Assembly: GCF_004345705.1 (NCBI RefSeq)
Contig: NZ_SLWV01000004.1
Span: 62,001-126,000 of the forward strand
Origin: Marinisporobacter balticus
Lineage (GTDB): Bacteria > Bacillota > Clostridia > Peptostreptococcales > Thermotaleaceae
Direction: 5' to 3'
Length of the DNA stretch: 64,000 nt
Position numbers and translations under genes: made by a program. Positions within the stretch are counted from its first letter, which is position 1. Each line of letters starts with the position of its first letter. Shown here in pieces: positions 16,129 to 25,766 of this stretch. The notes under the pieces are model-generated. The model saw only the letters and a program-made list of their open reading frames with translations. It was not told where the DNA came from and searched no databases.

Positions 16129-16165
16129 TTATAGATCACCTCATTAGATTAATTTTTTGTTATCT

Positions 16166-16816
16166 CTAAATAAAACCATGTTCACTTAAAAAATTTATGT
16201 CCATATTAGTTTTGGTGGCTGTAGGTTCTTTAAAAGATAAAAATCTTTCAATATATTTTCCGATCATATCGCATTCAAGATTTACGATATTGCCAATCTC
16301 TTTACTTAAGAGTGTGGTTAAATCTTTCGTGTGCGGAATAATAGAGACCTTAAAGAGTACATCATCTACATAGGCAACGGTTAGACTGATACCATCAATG
16401 GCAACGGAGCCTTTATGCATGATGTATTTTAAAATAGGAGAAGAAGGTGCGATAGATACCCAAATCGCATTATCTTCTCTTTTAAAATCTTTGATGATTC
16501 CCACGCCATCTACATGACCGCTTACCAAATGGCCTCCAAGACGATCTCCTAGGCTTAAAGCTCTCTCTAAGTTTACTTTAGCGCCAGGGGTTAAGGTTTT
16601 TAAATTTGTGTCACGAATGGTTTCAGCCATCACATCCACTGAGAAGGTAGAATTCGAAAAACCTGTGACTGTAAGGCAGACCCCATTTGCAGCAATACTA
16701 TCGCCTAACTTTACATCCTCTAAAACTTTTTGTGCTTTTATAACAATTTTTGCTGATTTGCTACCTTTTAAGATTGATTGTACGATACCTATTTCTTCTA
16801 TAAGACCAGTAAACAT
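16166..16816 (-). CDS. ribE: Riboflavin synthase, alpha chain
   Basis: 216 residues made of two homologous lumazine-binding domains. The first begins MFTGLIEEIG with ANGVCLTV, the second carries SGHVDGVG and IDGISLTV. It dismutates two lumazine molecules into riboflavin. The gene starts one base after the ribD stop, so the two are translationally coupled. Confidence 0.96.
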   Translation of the reverse strand: MFTGLIEEIGIVQSILKGSKSAKIVIKAQKVLEDVKLGDSIAANGVCLTVTGFSNSTFSVDVMAETIRDTNLKTLTPGAKVNLERALSLGDRLGGHLVSGHVDGVGIIKDFKREDNAIWVSIAPSSPILKYIMHKGSVAIDGISLTVAYVDDVLFKVSIIPHTKDLTTLLSKEIGNIVNLECDMIGKYIERFLSFKEPTATKTNMDINFLSEHGFI

Positions 16817-16817
16817 A

Positions 16818-17918
16818 CTAAGTCCCCTTTCTCACATAGGCTTCTATCATAAGGTCATCTTCAAAGGAAGATACCTGTAGATTTTTTAAAAGAATGGCAT
16901 CTTTCATACATGGGATACCTTCTCCACCTATAGGCGTTTTTGCCGTGCTGCCACCGATTATTTTAGGCGCAATAAAAGAAATGATTTTGTCTACGACTTT
17001 TTCATTTAAAGCTGAATAGTTTAGGGTGCTACCACCTTCTAACAAAATACTATCGATTTTTCTTTCACCTAAAATATCTAAGAGATAAGGTAAATCAACT
17101 TTACCTTCCTTAATAGGGGTGATAATTATAGTTGCCCCCATATTTTCCATAGCTTTTAATTTTTTATGATCTGAAAGATTTGTCGTAGCAATAATCGTTT
17201 TTACATCTTTACTGGTTTGCATTATTTTTGAATCTAGAGGGGTTCGTCCATGCGTATCTACAATAATTCTTGTTGGATTTAAGCTTTTTTTCGTATCCAA
17301 TCGAGTAGTGAGCAAAGGATCATCCTTAAGAACTGTACCGATACCAACCATAATGCCAGATACAAGATGCCTCAATTGATGCACAAATTTTCTGGAGCTT
17401 TCATTACTAATCCACCTTGAATTTCCTGTATAGGAAGCGATTTTGCCATCTAATGTCATAGCTGTTTTTAGTATAAAAAATGGACGCTTTGTTGTAATAT
17501 ATTTTATAAAAATCTCATTCATTTTTTTTGATTCTTCTTCTAATACACCTGTAATGACTTCTATCCCGTGATCTTGTAGAATCTGTATGCCTTTCCCAGA
17601 AACCAAAGGATTTGGATCCGTTGTAGCAATAACAACTTTTTTAATATTTTTTTTCACAATCGCGTGGGCACATGGAGGTGTTTTACCATAATGAGAGCAT
17701 GGCTCTAATGTTACGTACATGGTAGCATTAGATACATCTTCTTTAGCATGATCAAAAGCATTGATTTCTGCATGAGAACTGCCATAATACGCATGATATC
17801 CTTCGCCAATGATGCGATTATTTTTCACGATGACTGCACCTACTAAGGGATTAGGACTTGTATATCCAATGCCTAGTTTTGCAAGTTCTAATGCTTTTTT
17901 CATATAGATAGTGTCCAT
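16818..17918 (-). CDS. ribD: Bifunctional pyrimidine deaminase/reductase RibD
   Basis: 366 residues. The N-terminal deaminase shows the zinc-binding HAEINAF and PCSHYGKTPPCAHAI motifs. The C-terminal reductase begins near RPFFILKTAMTLDGKIAS and has the ILLEGGSTLN motif. It performs the second and third steps from the GTP-derived intermediate. It is the first gene of the operon and follows the FMN riboswitch. Confidence 0.97.
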   Translation of the reverse strand: MDTIYMKKALELAKLGIGYTSPNPLVGAVIVKNNRIIGEGYHAYYGSSHAEINAFDHAKEDVSNATMYVTLEPCSHYGKTPPCAHAIVKKNIKKVVIATTDPNPLVSGKGIQILQDHGIEVITGVLEEESKKMNEIFIKYITTKRPFFILKTAMTLDGKIASYTGNSRWISNESSRKFVHQLRHLVSGIMVGIGTVLKDDPLLTTRLDTKKSLNPTRIIVDTHGRTPLDSKIMQTSKDVKTIIATTNLSDHKKLKAMENMGATIIITPIKEGKVDLPYLLDILGERKIDSILLEGGSTLNYSALNEKVVDKIISFIAPKIIGGSTAKTPIGGEGIPCMKDAILLKNLQVSSFEDDLMIEAYVRKGT

Positions 17919-17939
17919 TTTTTCATCTCCGTTTTTATA

Positions 17940-17976
17940 TAAAAATAAATCCCTAAAAATAGTATTTTCAGGGATT
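17940..17976 (-). terminator. Expression-platform terminator of the FMN riboswitch
   Basis: On the minus strand AATCCCTGAAAAT pairs with its near complement ending at 17948, followed by TATTTTTAT. It lies between the aptamer and ribD and is the likely FMN-induced terminator. Confidence 0.85.
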
Positions 17977-18063
17977 GGCTTTTATATGTTTAAATATGTA
18001 AAAATAAGCACATTATAATTAAGAAGTAATGAATTATAATTTCATATTTTATCCATATTTCCA

Positions 18064-18176
18064 TGATCTTCTACCATCCAGACTTTACTGTCGGCTTTGG
18101 AATTACACCAAATCAACCACTATTGTGGCTCGCGGGCTATACCGCCGGTAGGGAATTTCACCCTGCCCCGAAGATG
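18064..18176 (-). promoter_or_regulatory. FMN riboswitch (RFN element)
   Basis: The minus-strand RNA shows the conserved blocks ATCTTCGGGGCAGGGTGAAA, TTCCCTACCGGCGGTA, AGCCCGCGAGCC, GATTTGGTGTAATTCC and AAGCCGACAGTA...GTCTGGATGG, closed by AGAAGAT. All six helices of the RFN fold can be drawn. Binding of FMN represses the ribDEBAH operon by premature termination. Confidence 0.98.
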
Positions 18177-18278
18177 CTATTTAATTTTATGGATAAATGG
18201 TAACATGATTTTTAAAATGTGTCAAGGAAGCGCGGTTAAAAAAATATTTTTTAAATTTTCAAAAAATAATAAAAATGA

Positions 18279-18307
18279 TTGATATAAAATAAATGTCATG
18301 TTATACT
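18279..18307 (+). promoter_or_regulatory. kbl-tdh promoter
   Basis: -35 TTGATA (18279-18284), a 17-bp spacer and -10 TATACT (18302-18307). It implies a 5' leader of about 185 nt before kbl. Confidence 0.72.
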
Positions 18308-18312
18308 GTCCG

Positions 18313-18470
18313 TAGAGTGCGGTCGTTCACGGAAAAATTTTTTGTGTAAATTGCATATTAATCTTTTTAAAAAAATCTTTATGATGTTGAAATTTAAAAG
18401 AGTATTTAGGAAATGAAAATTTCGACAAGAAAAGAATTTATTTTATATAGACGAACAAATGTCCGTGAAA
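18313..18470 (+). promoter_or_regulatory. Possible structured leader of kbl-tdh
   Basis: TTCACGGA near 18327-18334, just after the predicted start site, is an exact complement of TCCGTGAA near 18461-18468, 30 bp before the kbl ribosome binding site. The region between is AU-rich. It does not match the glycine riboswitch or any class I know. No T-tailed terminator is visible, so control of translation would be more likely. Confidence 0.35.
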
Positions 18471-18501
18471 TGAGTACTAAAATAATAAGGAGGTATGTAG
18501 G

Positions 18502-19695
18502 ATGGGAAGCAAAAAATTAGAAAACTTTTTGGAAGAGAATTTAGGAGATTTAAAAAGTAGAGGATTATACAACGTGATAGATCCACTACAAGGAGCGAAT
18601 GGTCCAATTATAAAAATTGCAGGAAAAGAGCTTGTTAATTTATCATCGAATAATTATTTAGGATTAGCTACAAACGACAAACTGATCAATACTTGTATTG
18701 AAGCTACTAGAAAATATGGTGTTGGTGCGGGTGCGGTTAGAACGATCAATGGAACGCTAGATATTCATGTGGAGCTTGAAGAAAAACTTGCAGCCTTTAA
18801 ACATACTGAATCAGCCATTGTTTTTCAATCAGGATTTAATTGTAATATGGGAGCAATTGCAGCAGTAATGGATAAAAATGATGCAATTCTTTCAGATGAA
18901 TTAAATCATGCATCCATTATTGACGGATGCAGACTATCAAGGGCAAAAATTATTCCATATAAGCATTCTGATATGGATGATTTAAAGAGGACAGCAAAAG
19001 AAGCAAAGGAATCAGGACGGTATAATAAAATAATGGTTATTACAGATGGAGTATTTTCAATGGATGGAGATGTTGCAAAGCTTCCTGAAATTGTTGAAAT
19101 TGCAGAAAATTTTGATTTAATAACATATGTTGATGATGCCCATGGTTCAGGCGTGTTAGGAAAAGGGGCTGGAACAGTAAAACATTTTGGATTATCGGAT
19201 AAGATTGATTTCCAAATAGGAACACTTTCAAAGGCCATTGGTGTTGTAGGAGGATATGTTGCAGGGAGAAAAGATTTAATAGATTGGTTAAAAGTACGCG
19301 CAAGACCATTTTTGTTTTCAACTTCTTTAACACCTGGTGCAGCTGCTGCATGTATTGAAGCGATTCATATACTCACTGAAAGCACAGTGCTTCATGATAA
19401 ACTATGGGAAAATGGAAATTATTTAAAGAAAGGTTTAAAAAGTTTAGGATTTGATATAGGGGAAAGCGAAACGCCTATTACGCCATGCATTATAGGAGAT
19501 GAAACGAAAACCCAAGAATTCAGCAAAAGACTTAACCAAGAAGGGGTATATGCAAAATCTATCGTGTTCCCAACGGTACCAAGAGGAACAGGAAGAGTAA
19601 GAAATATGCCATCAGCAGCTCATACAAAGGAAATGCTAGATAACGCATTAGCAGCTTATGGAAAAGTTGGTAAAGACATGGGTATTATTGAATAA
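18502..19695 (+). CDS. kbl: Glycine C-acetyltransferase (2-amino-3-ketobutyrate CoA ligase)
   Basis: 397 residues, an alpha-oxoamine synthase. The PLP lysine lies in [14 protein letters not shown] near residue 244. Other motifs are [37 protein letters not shown] and FSTSLTP. Sequence alone does not fully separate it from biotin-pathway BioF. The downstream threonine dehydrogenase and the lack of bio genes point to cleavage of 2-amino-3-ketobutyrate to glycine and acetyl-CoA. The start follows AAGGAGGTATGTAGG. Confidence 0.9.
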   Translation: MGSKKLENFLEENLGDLKSRGLYNVIDPLQGANGPIIKIAGKELVNLSSNNYLGLATNDKLINTCIEATRKYGVGAGAVRTINGTLDIHVELEEKLAAFKHTESAIVFQSGFNCNMGAIAAVMDKNDAILSDELNHASIIDGCRLSRAKIIPYKHSDMDDLKRTAKEAKESGRYNKIMVITDGVFSMDGDVAKLPEIVEIAENFDLITYVDDAHGSGVLGKGAGTVKHFGLSDKIDFQIGTLSKAIGVVGGYVAGRKDLIDWLKVRARPFLFSTSLTPGAAAACIEAIHILTESTVLHDKLWENGNYLKKGLKSLGFDIGESETPITPCIIGDETKTQEFSKRLNQEGVYAKSIVFPTVPRGTGRVRNMPSAAHTKEMLDNALAAYGKVGKDMGIIE

Positions 19696-19744
19696 AACAT
19701 ACAATTAAATTTTAAAATAATTCCTATAATTTGGAGGGATAGAT

Positions 19745-20704
19745 ATGAAAAAAATATTTGTTACGGGTGCATTAGGGCAAATTGGATCAGAACTGATCAT
19801 GAAGATGAGAGCGAACTATGGAAATGATAATGTTATTGCAACAGATATTAGAAAGCCTGAAGAACATATTGTTGTACAATCAGGTCCATTTGAAATATTA
19901 GATGTAACAGATGCAGAAAAAATGCATACTTTAGCAAAAAAATATGAAGCAGATACGATGATTCACATGGCTGCATTATTATCAGCAACAGCAGAGGCAA
20001 AGCCATTACTTGCTTGGAATTTAAATATGGGTGGTCTTGTAAATGCATTAGAGGTTGCAAGGGCGCTTAATTGTCAGTTCTTTACACCAAGTTCAATCGG
20101 TGCATTTGGACCGTCAACACCAAAAGATCATACACCACAAGATACAATACAAAGACCAACGACCATGTATGGTGTAAATAAAGTATCAGGAGAGTTATTG
20201 TGTGATTACTATTTTTATAAATTTGGTGTGGATACGAGGGGCGTTCGATTCCCAGGATTAATTTCATATACAACACCTCCAGGGGGGGGTACAACGGACT
20301 ATGCAGTTGATATTTACTATGAAGCACTAAAGCGTCGTAAATATACTTCTTATATAGATAGAGGAACATATATGGATATGATGTATATGCCAGATGCAAT
20401 CAATGCAATCATTCAGTTAATGGAAGCAGATCCTTCAAGACTTCAGCATAGAAATGCATTTAATGTAACGGCTATGAGTTTTGATCCAGAAGAAATTGCT
20501 GCTGAAATTAAAAAACATATTAAAGATTTTAAAATGAACTATGACGTAGATCCTATAAGACAAGGAATTGCGAATAGCTGGCCCAATTCAATTGATCCAA
20601 CTGCGGCAATTGAAGAATGGGGTTTTAGGGCTGAATATGATTTGGCAAAGATGACAGTGGATATGCTTGAAAAATTAAAAGAAAAGGGAATAGAAAATCT
20701 ATAA
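19745..20704 (+). CDS. tdh: L-threonine 3-dehydrogenase, SDR/epimerase type
   Basis: 319 residues. Rossmann motif [12 protein letters not shown] at the N-terminus, and the short-chain dehydrogenase catalytic pair in [12 protein letters not shown] (Tyr and Lys). [26 protein letters not shown] is typical of the short-chain-type threonine dehydrogenases rather than sugar epimerases. It makes 2-amino-3-ketobutyrate for Kbl, which is encoded 50 bp upstream. The unit converts threonine to glycine. Confidence 0.88.
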   Translation: MKKIFVTGALGQIGSELIMKMRANYGNDNVIATDIRKPEEHIVVQSGPFEILDVTDAEKMHTLAKKYEADTMIHMAALLSATAEAKPLLAWNLNMGGLVNALEVARALNCQFFTPSSIGAFGPSTPKDHTPQDTIQRPTTMYGVNKVSGELLCDYYFYKFGVDTRGVRFPGLISYTTPPGGGTTDYAVDIYYEALKRRKYTSYIDRGTYMDMMYMPDAINAIIQLMEADPSRLQHRNAFNVTAMSFDPEEIAAEIKKHIKDFKMNYDVDPIRQGIANSWPNSIDPTAAIEEWGFRAEYDLAKMTVDMLEKLKEKGIENL

Positions 20705-20745
20705 GATAAAGATTAAAATATGAATACAATTTTATAGAATTTAAC

Positions 20746-20789
20746 AAGGACGAGCAGAAATAAATAGCTATTTACTTCTGCTCGTCCTT
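20746..20789. terminator. Bidirectional terminator after tdh
   Basis: AAGGACGAGCAGA (20746-20758) pairs with 20777-20789, with an additional inner TAAAT/ATTTA stem. It lies between convergent tdh and the Eis-like gene. Confidence 0.93.
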
Positions 20790-20808
20790 TATTTGTTTTT
20801 TCTTGTTT

Positions 20809-22002
20809 TTAAAAAAATTCGTTGATATAATTATTTTTACGATGAAAGATTTTAGATATACTATCTAAAATACAGGGATTATGTATTTTCACCCCATCTA
20901 TTTCTATGGCATCGTAAATATCAATAGTACCAAAAAATAGTTGCGCAAAAATATTGATATTACATACCATATCTACATCACTTAGAACTACTTCCTGTAC
21001 AGAAGGTTTTCCAGATTTTATGGTAACTTCAAATGTGTCATTATTCCATAGGGCATAGGGGTCGGTGATCTTTATGGAAAAAGAAAAATTCAGCTTTTTA
21101 GCAAAAATACAGTGTTCTAAAGCATTTTTAAAATGGATGATGCGACCACACATGAAAGGATAGATGTTTACAGTGTTTGTTGGTTTAGGTTGAATGGTAT
21201 CCTTTAAAAAAAGGTGTGTAGTGTCATTGTATGGGGCAGACCACTGGGCGGTTATTGCTTGAGATTTATGACTATACATAAAGCCAAATATTGATTTTTT
21301 TGCTAGGTGATTTTTGTAGGCTATTTCTTTTGCAATAAATTTCCCATCTTTTATAAAATAAAGAATGTAGCCAACAGGATTATTTTTTTCATCTTTCAGG
21401 ATGCGAGTATGCCCGCCATAATATCCTAAATCCTTTAAAATATAATTCCAGTTTTCTTTATTCCTTTCAACATAACCCTGATGATTTTTCAAGAAAACTT
21501 TATATATATCATTTAAAGATGGAAAGTCTTTAGCAAGATTGACTTTAGAAAAAGTGGAACCTTTTTCATGATTACTATAATGTCCTACAACATCTATAGG
21601 GGTTTCATATTTCTGTTGACTATAGCACAATTCCCATCCATAGGAACGATAAAAGGTTGTATCAAAGGGCATTAATATAGAAATAAAATGATTTCTATGA
21701 TACATTTCTTCAATCGCTTTGGACAACAAAGTTTTCATACAACCCTTGTTTCGATATTCTGGAGCAGTAATGACACCTACTATGTAAGAGGTTTCAAAAG
21801 AATTGCCGTTTAAATGAAGGGTATAAGGGTTTAGTTGTAAATAGGATGCTAAATTATCTTCGAAAAAAATACCAACAGCATTCTCAGGTTTAAAAACTTT
21901 ATCAAAATACCAAGTATAAAAGGGTTCATCTGTCTCGAAGGCATACCCCCACAATTCTTTAGCAGAAGGGGTATCCTCTTTCTTTAATAATCTTATAGTC
22001 AT
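20809..22002 (-). CDS. Eis-like GNAT N-acetyltransferase
   Basis: 397 residues from the ATG at 22002, chosen for CAAGGAGGGAACAGA upstream. The N-terminal GNAT domain has the acetyl-CoA site GVITAPEYRNKGCMKTLL. A second GNAT-like domain is followed by an SCP2-like C-terminal domain with VEVTIKSGKPSVQEV-type beta strands, as in the Eis family. Family members acetylate aminoglycosides or protein lysines. The substrate here is unknown. It shares a two-gene unit with the DUF2156 gene upstream. Confidence 0.85.
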   Translation of the reverse strand: MTIRLLKKEDTPSAKELWGYAFETDEPFYTWYFDKVFKPENAVGIFFEDNLASYLQLNPYTLHLNGNSFETSYIVGVITAPEYRNKGCMKTLLSKAIEEMYHRNHFISILMPFDTTFYRSYGWELCYSQQKYETPIDVVGHYSNHEKGSTFSKVNLAKDFPSLNDIYKVFLKNHQGYVERNKENWNYILKDLGYYGGHTRILKDEKNNPVGYILYFIKDGKFIAKEIAYKNHLAKKSIFGFMYSHKSQAITAQWSAPYNDTTHLFLKDTIQPKPTNTVNIYPFMCGRIIHFKNALEHCIFAKKLNFSFSIKITDPYALWNNDTFEVTIKSGKPSVQEVVLSDVDMVCNINIFAQLFFGTIDIYDAIEIDGVKIHNPCILDSISKIFHRKNNYINEFF

Positions 22003-22040
22003 TCTGTTCCCTCCTTGTAGCATAGTAAAAATAAAAAATT

Positions 22041-22970
22041 TTATAAATATTTGTTTAAGGTTACGTCATATTTTTCAATCATTTTTACAGGATGATAAGA
22101 AAGTTTTGATTTTCTTAAGTTTGGAATACCCATATCTTCCTCGCGATTTATATAGGCTACATCTATACATGCTGCCTGACAAAATTGTTTATTGATTGCT
22201 GGATACAATCCTCTGAATTTTGTGTTTGCTTTTTCGATATGCACAACCATCGTATTTTCACTAAGCTTTGCCCCAAGGGTAAAAGCCTCAATTTTATTAT
22301 CAATGAAAATAGCACCACCAATGCAATTTAATCGTTCCATGTTTTTTAATGCTTCATATACAGCGTTTTGTTCAAGCGTTATAAGATGCGCCTCGAAAGG
22401 GGTATATTCTCTTGACTCCAAAAGGCGTGTATTTAAATTTAAGCAACCTTCAATATGCTCGGGGGTTAAGGGGAAAAATTCATGGGGTGTATTTTTCATA
22501 AAATAATTCAAGTGATTTTTTTTGCCATGGTATTTACGACCCTTTAATGTCATTAAATCATCTGCCAAATAGACATAGTCATAATTGTCTCGATCAGGAG
22601 TAAGTAATAATAGATTTGGTTTTGCATCTTGAAATGTTTTGATCAGAGACTCGGGTAAAAGTTTGATTTTAAAAGGATAACCTGCTTCATTAAATTTATC
22701 TTTTATGACATCGATAGCTAAAGAAAGTTTTTCTAAATCATAGATACCTACTGTCAAAGGGGGTAAAACAAAAGGTTCCTTTTCTTCTATATTTAAATGG
22801 TTGATTCCAGAGATACATAGAAAGTCATGAATGATTTCATATTTAAATTCATTGAGTTCTCTCCACATAAATAGACTTGTAAAAGTTAAACCGGATGTTT
22901 CGTAAGGATAACTATAGATATATTTTTCGAATAAAGCTTTATTTTCTAATGTGATCTTATTTTTAAACAT
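22041..22970 (-). CDS. DUF2156 (LPG-synthase C-terminal-like) protein
   Basis: 309 residues from the ATG at 22970, after AAGGAGATGCTT. Upstream in-frame ATGs lack a ribosome binding site. Motifs fit the GNAT-like DUF2156 fold: SGLTFTSLFMWRE, LKGRKYHGKKNHLNYFMKN, and near the end KANTKFRGLYPAINKQFCQ...INREEDMGIPNLRKSKLSYHPV. This domain carries aminoacyl transfer in lysyl-phosphatidylglycerol synthases, but stand-alone clostridial members are uncharacterised. No membrane segments are present. Confidence 0.82.
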   Translation of the reverse strand: MFKNKITLENKALFEKYIYSYPYETSGLTFTSLFMWRELNEFKYEIIHDFLCISGINHLNIEEKEPFVLPPLTVGIYDLEKLSLAIDVIKDKFNEAGYPFKIKLLPESLIKTFQDAKPNLLLLTPDRDNYDYVYLADDLMTLKGRKYHGKKNHLNYFMKNTPHEFFPLTPEHIEGCLNLNTRLLESREYTPFEAHLITLEQNAVYEALKNMERLNCIGGAIFIDNKIEAFTLGAKLSENTMVVHIEKANTKFRGLYPAINKQFCQAACIDVAYINREEDMGIPNLRKSKLSYHPVKMIEKYDVTLNKYL

Positions 22971-23181
22971 AAGCATCTCCTTCATTTTGTACTGAAATGT
23001 TTTTTTTATACCCAAAGAATAGAAAGTATAATCAAAAAAAATTATATTATCAATTATAATATTCAATTCTTTATATTCTAATGCAATGAAAATTTTTGTC
23101 AAGATGATAGAAAGCATCTTATAATTTTAAATGTATATTATATGTATTTATTTATGAATGAAAATGTATCTAGAAATATAA

Positions 23182-23220
23182 AAAAGCTATATACATGGTA
23201 AAAAAATGTATATAGCTTTT
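23182..23220 (-). terminator. Terminator after agcS
   Basis: AAAAGCTATATACAT (23182-23196) pairs perfectly with 23206-23220. Read on the minus strand it is 90 bp past the agcS stop. The remaining stretch up to the DUF2156 start at 22970 is AT-rich with no convincing gene. Confidence 0.88.
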
Positions 23221-23310
23221 TGACTGACTAAACAATTATAGTTTTTTTAAAATGATAGATAACGAACATATTTGAGCAACTACGATTGCAGTATGCCAAT
23301 ATTTTTATAC

Positions 23311-24687
23311 TTAGGCAACTTGTTTTTTATGTACACCATTTTTTTCATCCGCTAATAGTTTAAAATAGGCTTTTGTTTCAGATGCAATTACACCGCTTAA
23401 ACCGATAAGACCAATAAGGTTTGGAATCGCCATTAAACCATTTACAATATCAGCTAAAATCCAAATTAAGTCTAATTTTAAGAAAGCACCTATTGCTACT
23501 AGAAAAATATAAGCATATTTAAAAGGCTTAATTCCTTTTACACCAAAGATATATTCTGTACATCTTTCCCCATAATAGTTCCATCCTAATATGGTTGTGA
23601 AAGCGAAAAATATTAAACCGATTGTAACAATCCATTGACCGAATCCTGGTAGCGCGTTACCGAATGCTGCATTTGTCATAGCAGCTCCTGCTAAATCACC
23701 TTGCCATGCACCTGTTAAGATTAATACAAGACCTGTCATAGTACATACAATGATAGTATCGAAGAATGTACCTGTCATAGATACAAGACCTTGACGTACA
23801 CACGATTTTGTTCTTGCAGCGGCAGCGGCAATCGGTGCACTACCTAAACCAGATTCATTAGAGAAAACGCCTCTTGCGATACCACTTCGAATAGCTAGCA
23901 TTACAGTAGCTCCTAAAAAACCTCCTGAAGCAGCTGTTGGTGTAAATGCACTTTTTATTACTAAAGAAATTGTTTGTGGGACTAAAGCTACGTTCAATGC
24001 AAGAATTATGACAGAACCAATAATATAAAATCCAGCCATAAAAGGGACAATCAATTCAGAAACTTTAGAAATACTTTTAATACCACCCAAAGTTACAAGT
24101 GCTACTAGAATCGTAAGAATGATGGAAGTAACAATAATGGGTATATTCAGTGTGAGTTTTGCTGCGTTTGCAATGGCATTTACTTGCGGAAAAGTACCAA
24201 TGCCAAAGAAAGCTACACCAATACCAAAAAGCGCAAACATTTTTGCGAGAAACTTATTACCAAGACCATTTTCTAAGTAATACATAGGGCCTCCTGACAT
24301 CTGGCCATTTTCATCTACGACTCTATATTTTACTGCTAATAATCCTTCAGCGTATTTTGTTGCCATTCCGAAAAATGCTGCAATCCACATCCAAAATAGG
24401 GCGCCAGGACCTCCTGCTTTAATTGCAGTTGCCACACCAACAATATTACCCGTACCAATGGTTGCGGCTAGTGCAGTACAAAGGGCTGCAAAACTAGATA
24501 CATCACCTTCACCTGCGTCATCGTTGTCTTTAGTGAATAAATACTTAAGCGCTAAAGGTAATTTGAGTACTTGAAGAAGTCCTAATCGGATTGTAAGATA
24601 AATACCTGTACCAACTAATAAGATGAGTAGTGGTGGACCCCATACAAAAGAATCCATTTGACTTAGAAAAGCAGTTAATTTTTCCAT
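23311..24687 (-). CDS. Sodium:alanine/glycine symporter, AgcS family
   Basis: 458 residues with about eleven membrane helices. The family signatures are GTGNIVGVATAIKAGGPGALFWMW near residue 75-100 and NESGLGSAPIAAAAART. It imports alanine or glycine with Na+. The tandem glycine riboswitch upstream indicates that glycine is the physiological substrate or signal. The start is preceded by AGGAGGAAGTAAC. Confidence 0.95.
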   Translation of the reverse strand: MEKLTAFLSQMDSFVWGPPLLILLVGTGIYLTIRLGLLQVLKLPLALKYLFTKDNDDAGEGDVSSFAALCTALAATIGTGNIVGVATAIKAGGPGALFWMWIAAFFGMATKYAEGLLAVKYRVVDENGQMSGGPMYYLENGLGNKFLAKMFALFGIGVAFFGIGTFPQVNAIANAAKLTLNIPIIVTSIILTILVALVTLGGIKSISKVSELIVPFMAGFYIIGSVIILALNVALVPQTISLVIKSAFTPTAASGGFLGATVMLAIRSGIARGVFSNESGLGSAPIAAAAARTKSCVRQGLVSMTGTFFDTIIVCTMTGLVLILTGAWQGDLAGAAMTNAAFGNALPGFGQWIVTIGLIFFAFTTILGWNYYGERCTEYIFGVKGIKPFKYAYIFLVAIGAFLKLDLIWILADIVNGLMAIPNLIGLIGLSGVIASETKAYFKLLADEKNGVHKKQVA

Positions 24688-24810
24688 GTTACTTCCTCCT
24701 AGTTATAAAATTTTGTCTAAAAAATTAAATATTAAGGAAGGGTTTTGTTGTAATCCATTTGTAACAAGCAATAAGAAAAAGAAAAAATGCAAAATTGTCA
24801 TGGATTATAA

Positions 24811-24836
24811 ATAAAAGCCAAATCAAGTGATTTGGC
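24811..24836 (-). terminator. Expression-platform terminator of the glycine riboswitch
   Basis: GCCAAATCA (24836-24828 on the minus strand) pairs with TGATTTGGC, then TTTTATTTAT. It lies directly after the second aptamer and 125 bp before agcS. Confidence 0.88.
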
Positions 24837-24849
24837 CTCTAGATAAGCT

Positions 24850-25021
24850 TACGCATACCCTGTCCTTTTGCCTGAGAGTTTCACCAATAAAATTGCTATT
24901 GGCTTGCTCCTTCGGCGCTCATATTGAGTCTCTCCAGAGGTTCGTCCAATAATAGTCCCTTTTACCTGAAAGCGTAACTTCTTCGGTGGATCCGTGGATC
25001 GCTCTCCTATTATCTTCATCC
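24850..25021 (-). promoter_or_regulatory. Tandem glycine riboswitch
   Basis: Two complete aptamers follow each other on the minus strand. The first has GGAGAGCGATCC, CACCGAAGAAGTTACGC and CTTTCAGGTAAAAGGGAC. The second has CTCTGGAGAGACTC, GCGCCGAAGGAGCAAGCC and CTCTCAGGCAAAAGGACAG. A terminator follows. Such tandem elements commonly control glycine cleavage or glycine/alanine transport genes. Here the target is agcS. Confidence 0.97.
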
Positions 25022-25156
25022 GAAAATATTTAGTTGATAAAAAACAACAGATAAACTGTGTGAATAGATGATAACATCTAATAAAAAAAAGAGCAATAGA
25101 CTTCAAAAAAGTTGTAAAATTCTAATAAATGAAACGAAAATGCGTAAATAAATCAA

Positions 25157-25195
25157 AAAAAAAGACCTGTAATCAAGTATTTATTTTTTACAGGT
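25157..25195 (-). terminator. Terminator overlapping the fur-family stop codon
   Basis: ACCTGTAA (25165-25172) pairs with TTACAGGT (25188-25195). On the minus strand a run of nine Ts follows. The stop codon at 25181-25183 sits inside the loop. Confidence 0.85.
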
Positions 25196-25621
25196 TTTTT
25201 CTTTACAGCTTGTACAGTATCCATACAATTCGAATTTGTGATCTGTAAAAGTAAAGTCAGGATGATTGAGTTTATCAAGTATTTCTTCTAAAGGGCAAAA
25301 ATCAATAAGTTCTGTCTTGCCACATCCTTTACATATGATATGATGATGGTGAGAATTATGAGAAATAAATTCGTATTGAGAGGTAGCGCCATGGATATTA
25401 ATTTTATGAATCATTTCTATATTTTCTAAGATTTCTAAATTTCGATAGATTGTAGAAAAATTCGTTTGGGCATATTTTTCTTTCGTTTGCAAATAAATTT
25501 CTTCGGCAGATAGAAAATGATTTTTATTTTTTAATAAGACTTCTAAAATTGTTTTACGTTGAAGCGTAAGCTTATAGCCATGATCTTTTAATTTTTGTTC
25601 TATTTGGTTCTGAATGGTCAT
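25181..25621 (-). CDS. Fur family metal- or peroxide-responsive regulator
   Basis: 146 residues from the ATG at 25621, after TAGGAGTGACCTAT. The winged-helix domain has LTLQRKTILEVLL and FSTIYRNLEILE. The dimerisation domain has a HHHHIICKGCGKTELIDFC stretch with the first CxxC, and YGYCTSCKEKTCKK with the second, forming the structural zinc site. Fur, PerR and Zur cannot be separated by eye, although the His-rich segment NSHHHH is consistent with any of them. It is monocistronic. Confidence 0.92.
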   Translation of the reverse strand: MTIQNQIEQKLKDHGYKLTLQRKTILEVLLKNKNHFLSAEEIYLQTKEKYAQTNFSTIYRNLEILENIEMIHKINIHGATSQYEFISHNSHHHHIICKGCGKTELIDFCPLEEILDKLNHPDFTFTDHKFELYGYCTSCKEKTCKK

Positions 25622-25703
25622 ATAGGTCACTCCTAAATTTCATATTACTATTATTTTATAATAGGTTTTAAAAGGATTCAATGAAAAGGGAAAAATTATA
25701 CTT

Positions 25704-25736
25704 TCTCTTTGAAAGAGAAGAGGTGTTTGATATAAT
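25704..25736 (+). promoter_or_regulatory. Promoter of the TelA/TerD operon with a palindrome over the -35
   Basis: -35 TTTGAA (25708-25713), a 17-bp spacer and -10 TATAAT (25731-25736). The 15-bp palindrome TCTCTTTGAAAGAGA (25704-25718) covers the -35 box and could be a repressor site. Confidence 0.6.
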
Positions 25737-25766
25737 AAAATTACAAATTCTGTTTATTTAATCATC

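Noticed and set aside
18097..18282. 61-codon plus-strand ORF
   Set aside because: It is the antisense of the FMN riboswitch, with no ribosome binding site.
18502..19695. bioF (8-amino-7-oxononanoate synthase) as the identity of the kbl gene
   Set aside because: Same fold and similar motifs, but the adjacent threonine dehydrogenase and the absence of biotin genes favour kbl.
24849..25106. 85-codon minus-strand ORF
   Set aside because: It lies across the tandem glycine riboswitch. The conserved bases are explained by RNA structure.
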